The notes under the pieces were generated by a model. The model was not told where the DNA came from. It saw only the letters and a program-made list of their open reading frames with translations, and ran no database searches. A stretch of 64,000 nt of DNA. Origin: Hylemonella sp. (GTDB taxonomy: Bacteria > Pseudomonadota > Gammaproteobacteria > Burkholderiales > Burkholderiaceae_C). Each line of letters begins with the position of its first letter. Within the stretch, counting starts at the first letter, position 1. The translations under genes were made by a program, and so were the position numbers. Below are positions 54,909-64,000 of this stretch, one piece after another. The stretch is from the NCBI GenBank assembly GCA_030695415.1, contig JAUYQZ010000007.1, positions 62,001-126,000 on the forward strand, in the 5' to 3' direction.

Positions 54909-55415
54909 TCAGACCGCGACAGCCTTTTCGATCACCACGTCGTCCTTGGGCACGTCGCCGTGGCCGCCCTTACTCCCAGTCTTGACGGCGGCAATCTTGT
55001 CCACCACGTCGGTGCCGGCCACGACCTTGCCGAAGACGGCATAGCCCCAGCCCTGGGCTGAGGGAGCGGTGTGGTTCAGGAAGCCGTTGTCGGCCACGTT
55101 GATGAAGAACTGCGCCGTGGCCGAGTGCGGGTCGTTGGTACGCGCCATCGCCAGGGTGTACTTGTCGTTCTTCAGGCCGTTGTTGGCCTCGTTGTTGATC
55201 GGCTTGTCGCTGGCCTTCTGGTTCATGCCCGGCGCGAAGCCACCGCCCTGGACCATGAAGCCCGGAATCACGCGGTGGAAGATGGTGCCGTCGTAGTGGC
55301 CCTTGTTCACGTAGGCCAGGAAGTTGGCCACGGAGTTCGGCGCTTTGGCAGCGTCGAGTTCGATCTTGATGATGCCGTGACCGGCGATGTGGAGTTCGAC
55401 GTGGGGATTGCTCAT
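54909..55415 (-). CDS. ppiB: Cytoplasmic cyclophilin-type peptidyl-prolyl isomerase
   Basis: A 168-aa cyclophilin without signal peptide. The active site has [15 protein letters not shown] and the cyclophilin [14 protein letters not shown]. The start [12 protein letters not shown] (55415) was preferred to a longer frame that runs into the upstream cyclophilin gene. It is 8 bases from its exported paralogue, with which it shares long identical stretches such as [17 protein letters not shown]. Confidence 0.94.
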   Translation of the reverse strand: MSNPHVELHIAGHGIIKIELDAAKAPNSVANFLAYVNKGHYDGTIFHRVIPGFMVQGGGFAPGMNQKASDKPINNEANNGLKNDKYTLAMARTNDPHSATAQFFINVADNGFLNHTAPSAQGWGYAVFGKVVAGTDVVDKIAAVKTGSKGGHGDVPKDDVVIEKAVAV

Positions 55416-55423
55416 GGTGGTTC

Positions 55424-56017
55424 TCAGGGCAGCACGGTGGCCGCGTTGATGGTGATGGGGGTCAGGGGCACGTTCTGGTGCATGCCCTTGTTGTCGGTGG
55501 GTACGGCGCTGATCTTGTCGACGATGTCCATGCCTTCCACGACCCGGCCGAAGACGGCGTAGCCCCAACCTTGCTGCGTGGGCGCGGTGTGGTTGAGGAA
55601 GGCGTTGTCGGCCACGTTGATGAAGAACTGCGCGGACGCCGAATGCGGCTGTGAGGTGCGCGCCATGGCCAGGGTGTACTTGTCGTTCTTCAGCCCGTTG
55701 TTGGCTTCGTTCGTGATGGGCTTCTCGGTAGGCTTCTGCGCCATGGAAGCATCAAAGCCGCCGCCCTGGATCATGAAGCCGGGAATGACGCGATGAAAGA
55801 CCGTCCCCTTGTAGTGACCCTTGCCGACATAGGCCAGGAAGTTCTCGACGGTTTTTGGGGCCTTGGCGGCCTCCAGTTCGATCACGATATCGCCGGCACT
55901 GGTGCTCAGCTTGACACGCGGCGATTTCGCCTGTGCCTGCACGGCGCCGGTGAACAGCAGGCAGGCGCCGGCCAGGATCAGGCCGCGACGCAGCCCGGAA
56001 TAGCGAAACAGACTCAT
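55424..56017 (-). CDS. ppiA: Periplasmic cyclophilin-type peptidyl-prolyl isomerase
   Basis: A 197-aa cyclophilin with a Sec signal peptide ([18 protein letters not shown]), so it folds proteins in the periplasm. Active-site [15 protein letters not shown] and [14 protein letters not shown] are intact. Its start overlaps the L,D-transpeptidase stop by four bases. It is a tandem duplicate of the cytoplasmic cyclophilin that follows. Confidence 0.94.
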   Translation of the reverse strand: MSLFRYSGLRRGLILAGACLLFTGAVQAQAKSPRVKLSTSAGDIVIELEAAKAPKTVENFLAYVGKGHYKGTVFHRVIPGFMIQGGGFDASMAQKPTEKPITNEANNGLKNDKYTLAMARTSQPHSASAQFFINVADNAFLNHTAPTQQGWGYAVFGRVVEGMDIVDKISAVPTDNKGMHQNVPLTPITINAATVLP

Positions 56018-57315
56018 CCGATGATTCCTTCAAAGAAAATTTTCCATTCACTGCCCTGGCGGACCCAGTACTGGCGCTTGATTGGTCCGCTGCGCGCGCC
56101 GTCGGCCACTTCGCCGAAAGTCACGACCATGGTGTCGGTGGTATCGGTCCAGCGCAGGTAGGACAGGTCCTTGAGCTGGATAGGCTTGCCGCGAGCCTGG
56201 TCCACCTCGCTGCGCAGCGCCGGCACCCACTCGACCAGCGACTTGTCGTAACTCTTGAAATCAGGGGTGTAGAAGCGCAGCAGCTGGTCCAGGTCGCCGC
56301 GCGACTTGGCGCTGCGCCAGGCGTCCAGCACATCCTCGAAAGGTTTGCGTTCCGCCTGTACGCTGTGGGGTGCGACCCAGTCGATTCGCGGAGAGATGAC
56401 GACCGGCGTGGTGCGGATCTCGACCGTGCGACTGATGTATTCCAGATCCGGATTGGACAGGACGACACAGCCGTCGGAGGCCAGGGGCGCGCGCGAAAAC
56501 TGGTTGGGCGGCGTGCCGTGCAGCCAGATGCCGCGCCCGGTCTTGCCGCGCTTGCTGTCGAGCACGTTGGGGTAGTTGATGGGCAAGGCCCCCGAGCCGT
56601 AGAAGTTGCTCAGCGACTTGGGGTCGAGGTTGCTGATGATGAAGTACACCCCCAGCGGGGTGCGGGCGTCACCCTCGACCATCTTTTCGATGCCCGACTT
56701 GCCGACCGAAATGTAGAAGTCGGCCACCAGCTTGAGCTGCTGCGCCGTGTTCTCGAACAGGTAGAGCCTCGAACGGGACGCGTCGATGGCAATGGCGTGG
56801 CGGTTGCGTGGTGACAGGGCCAGGAACTGCGAGGGAATGGCGCCCTCGGGCGGACGCTCGCTCAAGGCCTTGATGCGCATCTGCGATTCGTGGCGCAGCT
56901 CGCTCAGGATGGTGCCGGCGTTGCCGGCAGTCTGGGTCGGCGGAACATCGCCGAAATTCCGCATCGGCCGGGCCTGGGTGGTCAGCAGGTCGCCATAGAC
57001 CAGCTGGGCCAGCTGGAAGTTCGGGTGGTCCTGCACCAGGCCTTCAGCGCGTTGCAGGGCATCTCGCGTCTGGCCGGCACCGGCGAGACGGTAGACCTCG
57101 ATGAGACGGGCCTCTGCGGCGCCACTGGCAGGGCCGGCACGGTCTGCCAGTGCAGCTGCCGGTGCCAGTGCCGTGTGCATGACCATGGGCATCGGTGCCG
57201 AGGCCATCGCCACGGTTTCAGTCTCACGCGTGCCCTCGCCACGGTCGCTCGCAAGCGCCACAAGCACGATGGTGGTACCCAGCAGCAACAGCAAAGGGCG
57301 AGAGCCTAGTTTCAT
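56014..57315 (-). CDS. L,D-transpeptidase (YkuD) with TPR-like N-terminus and NTF2-like C-terminus
   Basis: A 433-aa exported protein. The N-terminus ([17 protein letters not shown]) is a signal or anchor helix. A short TPR-like region lies about 65-110. The YkuD catalytic domain (about 165-310) has [27 protein letters not shown] and the active-site Cys in [12 protein letters not shown]. The last ~110 residues form an NTF2-like domain ([20 protein letters not shown]). YkuD enzymes cross-link peptidoglycan or attach proteins to it. A TPR protein with a similar C-terminal domain is encoded just upstream. Confidence 0.92.
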   Translation of the reverse strand: MKLGSRPLLLLLGTTIVLVALASDRGEGTRETETVAMASAPMPMVMHTALAPAAALADRAGPASGAAEARLIEVYRLAGAGQTRDALQRAEGLVQDHPNFQLAQLVYGDLLTTQARPMRNFGDVPPTQTAGNAGTILSELRHESQMRIKALSERPPEGAIPSQFLALSPRNRHAIAIDASRSRLYLFENTAQQLKLVADFYISVGKSGIEKMVEGDARTPLGVYFIISNLDPKSLSNFYGSGALPINYPNVLDSKRGKTGRGIWLHGTPPNQFSRAPLASDGCVVLSNPDLEYISRTVEIRTTPVVISPRIDWVAPHSVQAERKPFEDVLDAWRSAKSRGDLDQLLRFYTPDFKSYDKSLVEWVPALRSEVDQARGKPIQLKDLSYLRWTDTTDTMVVTFGEVADGARSGPIKRQYWVRQGSEWKIFFEGIIG

Positions 57316-57367
57316 GTCGGAACGGAATGTATCCAGCGCAATGACGCAAGGCCTGCGCGCAAAGTCC

Positions 57368-58405
57368 TTAGCCGCCGCTCGATTCCTTGACGATCAGCCA
57401 GCGGTCGCCGGTCTTGACCAGTTCGAGCGACTTGCGACTCAAAATCGCCAATGCGTCAGCCTTGTAATCCTGCCGGAATTTTGCCACGGCTCGCTTGTCT
57501 TTGACAGTGATCTGCAATTCCAGCAGATTCACCGAGATGCGCGACTTGCCAGTGATACGCAGCGTGCGGTCCTTTTCCCAGGCGATACGGCTTTGCTGGC
57601 CCGGCGTTTCGAAGGCCTTGTCGTAGGCGGCGAGGTACTGGGTCATGTTCTTGTCGGACCAGGCTCGCGCCCAGGCGCGCACAGCCTGTTCCACCTCGCG
57701 GTCGGCGACGCCAACGGCCGGGGCAGGGGGCGGCGGGGGCAGGGCGGGGGGCAAGGGCGTCGCCGCCGCTACGGTGGCTGCCGGTTTTGTGGGGGTGGGT
57801 GCCGAGGCCACGATGGCCGGTCGCGCTGGTACGGGCGCGCCGGAGGTCGCTGCCATGACCGGCCGGGCCGGGCTGACCGGCGCCGGGGAGAGTTCGCGAA
57901 TCAGCGCCAGTCGGGCCGGGCCGGCCTGAGGGGCACCTTCAAGCTGCAGTGCCTTGCTGTAGGCCTGGCTGGCCAGGCGGGCGTAGACGTCAGCCAGGTT
58001 CTCATGCGCCGTGGCATAGCTGGGATGGGTGCGCAAGGCCTTTTCCAGTGCGATGCGAGCCTTGTCGTATTGCCCCTGGGCGGCGTGAATGACTGCCAGG
58101 TTGTTGTACGGCTCGGGCAGTTCGGGATGGTCTTCGCTGAGTCGGGTGAAAGTGGCCATGGCCTCGGCCGGGCGGCCGGACTCACGCTGAATGACCCCTT
58201 TGTACAGGCGCATCTGGGGGTCGCGTGGCTTGGCAGCGAGATGGCGCTCGACCCGGCTCTGAGCCTCGACCAGCTTGCCATCGCGCAGCAACTGGGCGAC
58301 ATCACTGTAGTCGTCGGCGTGCGCTGCACCCAGAGTCAGGCCGACGGCCAGAGCCAGCAGGCGGAGCAGCTTCACAGTGGGGGAATGGGCACGACCGGGG
58401 TTCAT
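57368..58405 (-). CDS. Exported TPR protein with NTF2-like C-terminal domain
   Basis: The product is 345 aa from MNPGRAHSPTVKLLRLLALA, with a signal peptide ending near GAAHA. TPR units cover about residues 25-145 (AEAMATFTRLSEDHPELPEP, YDKARIALEKALRTHPSYAT). A Pro/Ala/Val-rich linker follows (about 170-225). A C-terminal NTF2-like domain (VRAWARAWSDKNMTQYLAAY) ends the protein. It is upstream of the L,D-transpeptidase by about 50 bases and shares its C-terminal domain type, so the two probably work on the cell wall together. That is inference. Confidence 0.85.
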   Translation of the reverse strand: MNPGRAHSPTVKLLRLLALAVGLTLGAAHADDYSDVAQLLRDGKLVEAQSRVERHLAAKPRDPQMRLYKGVIQRESGRPAEAMATFTRLSEDHPELPEPYNNLAVIHAAQGQYDKARIALEKALRTHPSYATAHENLADVYARLASQAYSKALQLEGAPQAGPARLALIRELSPAPVSPARPVMAATSGAPVPARPAIVASAPTPTKPAATVAAATPLPPALPPPPPAPAVGVADREVEQAVRAWARAWSDKNMTQYLAAYDKAFETPGQQSRIAWEKDRTLRITGKSRISVNLLELQITVKDKRAVAKFRQDYKADALAILSRKSLELVKTGDRWLIVKESSGG

Positions 58406-58483
58406 GAACTGGAGGAATTGTAGGGGACAGGCCCCGAATGATGGCAAACAGCGGGCGCGTCAGTCGCCCGGGAACGACAAGGG

Positions 58484-59002
58484 TCAAGGGCAGGCAGCAC
58501 CCAGGGCGGCCAGCTTGGGTTTCAAGCTGCTGCTGTTGGTGTCCAGTTTCAATGCCCTGCAGTAAGCCTGGCTGGCCAGCCGGGCGTGGATGTCGCCCAG
58601 GTTCTCATGGGCGGTGGCATAGCCGGGATTGGCGCGGAGGGCCATTTCCAGAGCGTCACGTGCCTTGTCGTAATCGCCCTGCGCGGCAAGGAGGACGGCC
58701 ACGCTGTTGTGTGGTTCGGGTAGTTCCGGGTAGTCTTCGGTCAGCTTGGTGAAGGTGGCGAGCGCCTCGGCCGACTGGCCCGATTCACGCTGGATGACGC
58801 CCTTGAAATAACGCATCTGGGGATCCCGCGGCTTGCTGGCGAGATGGCGATCCACGCGGTCCTGGGCCTCGGCCAGTCGGCCTGCGCGGAGCATCTTGCT
58901 GACCTCGCTGTACTCATCGGCCATGGCCAGACCCGCGCACAGGCCAGTGGCCAGCACAAGCAGACGAAGCAAGGGAAGAGGGTGAGCGCGACCGGGCTTC
59001 AT
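58484..59002 (-). CDS. Exported TPR protein, shorter paralogue
   Basis: The product is 172 aa from MKPGRAHPLPLLRLLVLATG, with a signal peptide ending near GLAMA. It is closely related to the first ~150 residues of the next gene (for example HLASKPRDPQMRYFKGVIQR matching HLAAKPRDPQMRLYKGVIQR). It lacks the linker and NTF2-like domain and stops after the TPRs. It looks like one half of a tandem duplication. It has a 78-base gap to its paralogue. Confidence 0.85.
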   Translation of the reverse strand: MKPGRAHPLPLLRLLVLATGLCAGLAMADEYSEVSKMLRAGRLAEAQDRVDRHLASKPRDPQMRYFKGVIQRESGQSAEALATFTKLTEDYPELPEPHNSVAVLLAAQGDYDKARDALEMALRANPGYATAHENLGDIHARLASQAYCRALKLDTNSSSLKPKLAALGAACP

Positions 59003-59136
59003 GATGGCTGTTCCAGGGCTGGGGCATACCCGGTCCAAGGGGGCTGGCCGGGGCTTTATACTGCGTTCGATTGTAGCCCCCCGTTCCAGTTCCCCGTTGG
59101 CGCGCCAGCCCTTGCGCGCCGATTTCTGATTGATCC

Positions 59137-60509
<1,373 letters not shown>

Positions 60510-60513
<4 letters not shown>

Positions 60514-61154
60514 ACCCCGCACTCGCCCCCAAGGTGTACACACCTGACTATTGGGAAGAGGCCTGCAAGCACCTGATGAAGAAGGACCGGGTGATGAAGC
60601 GGCTGATCCCGCAGCATGGCGACGCCTGCCTGCAGACCCGGGGGGACGCCTTCACCACGCTGGCGCGCAGCATCGTGGGCCAGCAGATTTCGGTCAAGGC
60701 GGCTCAGACCGTCTGGGTCCGCTTTGCCGAACTGCCCCGGCGCATGACGGCGGCCAACGTGCTCAAGCTCAAGGTGGACGATATGCGCGCCGCGGGCCTG
60801 AGCGTGCGCAAGGTCGAGTACCTGGTGGACTTGGCCCTGCATTTCGACAGTGGCGCCGTCCGTGCCACGGCCTGGAAGGACATGGACGACGAGGACATCA
60901 TCACCGAGCTGGTCGGCATCCGCGGTATCGGCCGCTGGACCGCTGAGATGTTTTTGATCTTCCACCTGATGCGGCCCAATGTGTTGCCGCTGGACGACGT
61001 CGGCTTGATCAACGGTATTAGTCGTAACTATTTCTCCGGTGAATCCGTCAGCCGCAGTGATGCGCGCGAAGTGGCCGCCGCCTGGGCACCGTTTTGCAGC
61101 GTCGCAACTTGGTATATTTGGCGCTCGCTCGATCCGATACCCGTCGAGTATTGA
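60510..61154 (+). CDS. DNA-3-methyladenine glycosylase (HhH-GPD family, AlkA-like)
   Basis: A 214-aa base-excision repair enzyme starting with GTG, overlapping cysS by four bases. The helix-hairpin-helix is [20 protein letters not shown] and the catalytic Asp lies in [19 protein letters not shown]. The N-terminal [18 protein letters not shown] is a family signature. It lacks the iron-sulfur cysteines of endonuclease III. It removes alkylated purines from DNA. Confidence 0.9.
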
Positions 61155-61205
61155 AGTTTGGGCCCCGGGCTTGGGGAGCGGGCACACAGAACAAGGAGTT
61201 ACTCC

Positions 61206-62183
61206 ATGGCCAAGAAGACATTTCTCGATTTCGAGCAGCCGATCGCCGAACTCGAGGCCAAGATTGAAGAGCTGCGTTACGTGCAGACCGAATCAGCCGT
61301 CGACATCAGCGAAGAGATCGATCAGCTCAGCAAGAAGAGCCAGCAGCTGACCAAGGATGTCTACAGCGACCTCAATCCCTGGCAGATCACCAAGATCGCC
61401 CGTCATCCCGAGCGGCCCTATACGCTGGACTACGTGAACGAACTGTTCACCGACTTTGTCGAGATGCACGGTGACCGCCACTTTGCCGATGACCTGAGCA
61501 TTGTCGGTGGCCTGGCGCGCTTCAACGGCACCGCCTGCATGGTGCTCGGCCAGCAGAAGGGCCGTGACACCAAGGAGCGCGGCTTGCGCAACTTTGGCAT
61601 GAGCAAACCCGAGGGCTATCGCAAAGCCCTGCGTCTCATGAAAACCGCCGAGAAATTCGGCCTGCCGGTGTTCACCTTCGTCGACACACCTGGCGCCTAC
61701 CCCGGCATCGACGCCGAGGAGCGCGGCCAGTCCGAGGCCATCGGCCGCAACATCTTCGAGATGGCGCAGCTGGAAGTTCCCATCATCACCACCATCATCG
61801 GCGAAGGCGGCTCCGGCGGCGCGCTGGCGATCTCGGTGGGTGACCAGGTGCTGATGCTGCAGTACTCGGTCTACTCGGTGATCAGCCCCGAGGGTTGTGC
61901 CTCCATCCTCTGGAAGACCGCCGAGCGCGCGCAGGACGCGGCCGAGGCCCTGGGCATCACGGCGCACCGCCTCAAGGCCCTGGGTCTGATCGACAAGATC
62001 GTCAACGAGCCCGTGGGCGGCGCCCACCGCGACCCCAAGCAGATGGCGGCCTTCCTCAAACGCGCCCTGGTGGATGCCTACCGACAGGTGGCCGACCTCA
62101 AGGTCAAGGAGCTGCTGGAGCGCCGTTATGAGCGCCTGCAGAGCTATGGCCGTTACACCGACACCAAGGCCAGCGGCAAGTAA
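61206..62183 (+). CDS. accA: Acetyl-CoA carboxylase carboxyltransferase subunit alpha
   Basis: A 325-aa subunit of the carboxyltransferase that makes malonyl-CoA for fatty-acid synthesis. Signatures are [66 protein letters not shown] and [18 protein letters not shown] precedes ATG 61206, so the longer frame to 61158 was rejected. cysS, glycosylase, accA and tilS run in one direction. Confidence 0.97.
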   Translation: MAKKTFLDFEQPIAELEAKIEELRYVQTESAVDISEEIDQLSKKSQQLTKDVYSDLNPWQITKIARHPERPYTLDYVNELFTDFVEMHGDRHFADDLSIVGGLARFNGTACMVLGQQKGRDTKERGLRNFGMSKPEGYRKALRLMKTAEKFGLPVFTFVDTPGAYPGIDAEERGQSEAIGRNIFEMAQLEVPIITTIIGEGGSGGALAISVGDQVLMLQYSVYSVISPEGCASILWKTAERAQDAAEALGITAHRLKALGLIDKIVNEPVGGAHRDPKQMAAFLKRALVDAYRQVADLKVKELLERRYERLQSYGRYTDTKASGK

Positions 62184-62219
62184 GCCCCTGGCGCGCGTGT
62201 CCGGCGGCCGGGTGCGACG

Positions 62220-63179
62220 ATGAGCCGCACCTTCGCGCTGGCCATGCAGGACTTCCAGCCCGGCCTGCCCCTGGCCGTGGCCTTCAGCGGTGGTGCCGAT
62301 TCCTCGGCATTGCTGCTGGCCTGTGCCGAGCGCTGGCCAGGCCAGGTCAGCGCCATCCACATCCATCATGGTTTGCAGGCTGCGGCCGACGGCTTTGAGC
62401 AGCATTGCCGGGATGCCTGTACTCGCCGGGGAATTCCGCTGCGGGTGCAGCGTGTTGACGCCCGCCATGCCCCCGGCCAGAGTCCCGAGGAAGCCGCACG
62501 CAGTGCGCGCTACGAAGCCTTGCGCCGTTGCGCCGAGGCCTCGGATCCGCCGGTACGGCATATTGCCCTGGCCCAGCATGCCGACGATCAGGTCGAAACC
62601 CTGCTGCTGGCGCTCAGTCGCGGCGCCGGCCTGCCGGGGCTGAGTGCCATGCCGGCTCGCTGGGAGCGCGATGGTCTCCAGTACTACCGACCGCTGCTCG
62701 ACGTGAGTGGGGAATCATTGCGGAACTGGCTGCGTGAGCGGGACATCTCCTGGGCGGAAGATCCGACCAATGCCGACGAGCAGTACACCCGCAACCGGAT
62801 CCGTGCCCGCCTGCTGCCGGCACTGGAGGCAGGCTTTCCGCAATTCCGTGACACGTTTGCCCGCAGCGCCGCGCATGCCGCACAGGCCCAGCGCCTGCTC
62901 GACGAAGTGGCCGCCGAAGACCTGGTGCGCATCGGCCTGCCGCCGCAGATCCAGCGCTTGCAGCAGCTCACCCGGGAGCGTCAGGGCAATGTCCTGCGTC
63001 ACTGGCTGCGCAGCACCCATGCCACGGCGCCCAGCGCGGCCCAGTTGGAGGAGCTGCTGGACCAGCTGACGGCATGCACCACCCGGGGACATGGCATCCG
63101 TCTCAAGGTGGGTGCGGGTTACGTCGAGCGGCAGGGGCAAGTACTGACTTGGTACAATCGTCCGGTTTTGCTCCCCTGA
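62220..63179 (+). CDS. tilS: tRNA(Ile)-lysidine synthase
   Basis: The product is 319 aa. The PP-loop ATPase motif is VAFSGGADSSALLLA (about residues 20-34). Further landmarks are IHIHHGLQ, IALAQHADDQVETLLL and EDPTNADEQYTRNRIRARLL. It modifies cytidine 34 of the CAU-anticodon isoleucine tRNA to lysidine. It is shorter than E. coli TilS (432 aa) and lacks most of the C-terminal tRNA-binding domain. The catalytic core is complete, which fits the short form seen in many bacteria. Confidence 0.94.
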   Translation: MSRTFALAMQDFQPGLPLAVAFSGGADSSALLLACAERWPGQVSAIHIHHGLQAAADGFEQHCRDACTRRGIPLRVQRVDARHAPGQSPEEAARSARYEALRRCAEASDPPVRHIALAQHADDQVETLLLALSRGAGLPGLSAMPARWERDGLQYYRPLLDVSGESLRNWLRERDISWAEDPTNADEQYTRNRIRARLLPALEAGFPQFRDTFARSAAHAAQAQRLLDEVAAEDLVRIGLPPQIQRLQQLTRERQGNVLRHWLRSTHATAPSAAQLEELLDQLTACTTRGHGIRLKVGAGYVERQGQVLTWYNRPVLLP

Positions 63180-63266
63180 AAAAGCAGCTCAGGGCAGCGC
63201 GTTCCACTCTGTAGACACCGGTCGCTGCGGCAAGCGCCTGCAGAGGCCACCTATCCAATATTTTCA

Positions 63267-64000
63267 ATGGCACTGATCGTTCACAAGTACGGCGGCACGT
63301 CCATGGGCTCGACCGAGCGCATCCGCAATGTCGCCAAGCGCGTCGCCAAGTGGGCCCGCGCCGGCCACCAGATGGTGGTGGTCCCCTCGGCCATGAGTGG
63401 CGAGACCAACCGCCTGCTCGGCCTGGCCAAGGAGCTCGCACCTCCCAAGTCCAATGACGCCACCAACCGTGAGCTCGACATGCTGGCGGCCACCGGCGAG
63501 CAGGCCTCCAGCGCCCTGCTGGCCATCGCCTTGCAGGCTGAAGGCATGCCCTCGGTCAGCTATGCCGGCTGGCAGGTGCCGATCAAGACCAATAGCGCCT
63601 ACACCAAGGCCCGCATCGAGTCCATCGACGACCAGCGTGTGCGCGCCGACCTGGCCCAAGGTAAGGTGGTCATCGTCACCGGTTTCCAGGGCATCGACGA
63701 GCAGGGCAACATCACCACGCTGGGCCGCGGCGGCTCCGACACCTCGGCCGTGGCTGTGGCGGCGGCCATGAAGGCCGACGAGTGCCTCATCTACACCGAC
63801 GTTGACGGCGTCTACACCACCGACCCCCGTGTCGTGCCCGAGGCACGCCGCCTGCACACCGTGAGCTTCGAGGAGATGCTGGAGATGGCCTCCATGGGCT
63901 CCAAGGTGCTGCAGATCCGCTCGGTCGAATTCGCCGGCAAGTACAAGGTGCCGCTGCGCGTGCTCTCCAGCTTCACGCCCTGGGACATCGACATCAACGA
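63267..64000 (+). CDS. lysC: Aspartate kinase (5' part; continues beyond the window)
   Basis: The first ~244 codons of aspartate kinase, which phosphorylates aspartate at the head of lysine, threonine and methionine synthesis. The N-terminal [13 protein letters not shown], the [10 protein letters not shown] region and [17 protein letters not shown] (substrate and ATP binding) are all present. The C-terminal ACT regulatory domains lie outside the window. The 87-base gap after tilS shows no lysine riboswitch. Confidence 0.96.
   Translation, partial: MALIVHKYGGTSMGSTERIRNVAKRVAKWARAGHQMVVVPSAMSGETNRLLGLAKELAPPKSNDATNRELDMLAATGEQASSALLAIALQAEGMPSVSYAGWQVPIKTNSAYTKARIESIDDQRVRADLAQGKVVIVTGFQGIDEQGNITTLGRGGSDTSAVAVAAAMKADECLIYTDVDGVYTTDPRVVPEARRLHTVSFEEMLEMASMGSKVLQIRSVEFAGKYKVPLRVLSSFTPWDIDIN

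Noticed and set aside
63180-63266. Lysine riboswitch before lysC
   Set aside because: The gap is only 87 bases, too short for the lysine aptamer, and shows none of its conserved motifs.

Overview
The window is a GC-rich chromosomal segment of a betaproteobacterium. It is most likely a Comamonadaceae-type member of the Burkholderiales. Supporting signs are a Bug/TctC-type solute-binding protein, protocatechuate 4,5-cleavage (lig/pmd) genes, a rib-nusB-tol gene run, a fimT/pilVWXY1 minor-pilin cluster, and dispersed palindromes of the CGTTCGGGCTGAGCCTGTCG type. No rRNA, tRNA, phage or CRISPR locus was recognised.

Layout. 1-2.4 kb: the tail of a LivF-type transporter ATPase, a Bug-type solute-binding protein and an exported amidohydrolase. 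2.5-4.3 kb: aroE with a LysR regulator. 4.4-11.2 kb: a protocatechuate 4,5-cleavage operon. Ring cleavage is by LigAB, aldehyde oxidation by LigC, pyrone hydrolysis by LigI, hydration by LigJ and aldol cleavage by LigK to pyruvate and oxaloacetate. Two orphan solute-binding-type genes are interleaved. 11.2-16.9 kb: an aldo/keto reductase, an alpha/beta hydrolase, an orphan ArsA ATPase, a DUF429-like protein and a DgcZ-type diguanylate cyclase. 16.9-23.1 kb: a second aromatic locus. It has a three-component class I cytochrome P450 system with a divergent PobR-like AraC regulator, then a LysR regulator divergent from a second LigAB-type dioxygenase. 23.2-29.6 kb: a signalling block with a Crp-like regulator, a CheB-CheR-PAS hybrid, a NarX-like kinase, a NarL-like regulator and a CheY-like receiver.

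29.7-38.1 kb is one tight leftward run: tonB-like, ribD, ribE, ribBX, ribH, nusB, aminotransferase, ybgC, tolQ, tolR, tolA. A 266-bp MITE sits exactly in the tolQ stop codon. 38.2-47.0 kb is a type IV pilus minor-pilin operon ending in pilY1, plus a second fimT-like gene. 47.0-49.9 kb holds nrdR, glyA (preceded by a ZTP-type riboswitch) and a lytic transglycosylase. 49.9-50.6 kb is a gene-free stretch with an AT-rich island and nested inverted repeats. 50.6-59.0 kb holds a DUF349 protein and an envelope group (mtfA, lpxH, two cyclophilins, an L,D-transpeptidase and two TPR proteins). 59.1-64 kb is housekeeping: cysS, a DNA glycosylase, accA, tilS and the start of lysC.

The most notable points are the tolQ MITE, the riboswitch ahead of glyA, the two LigAB systems with a P450 between them, and the structured AT-rich intergenic region near 50.2 kb.
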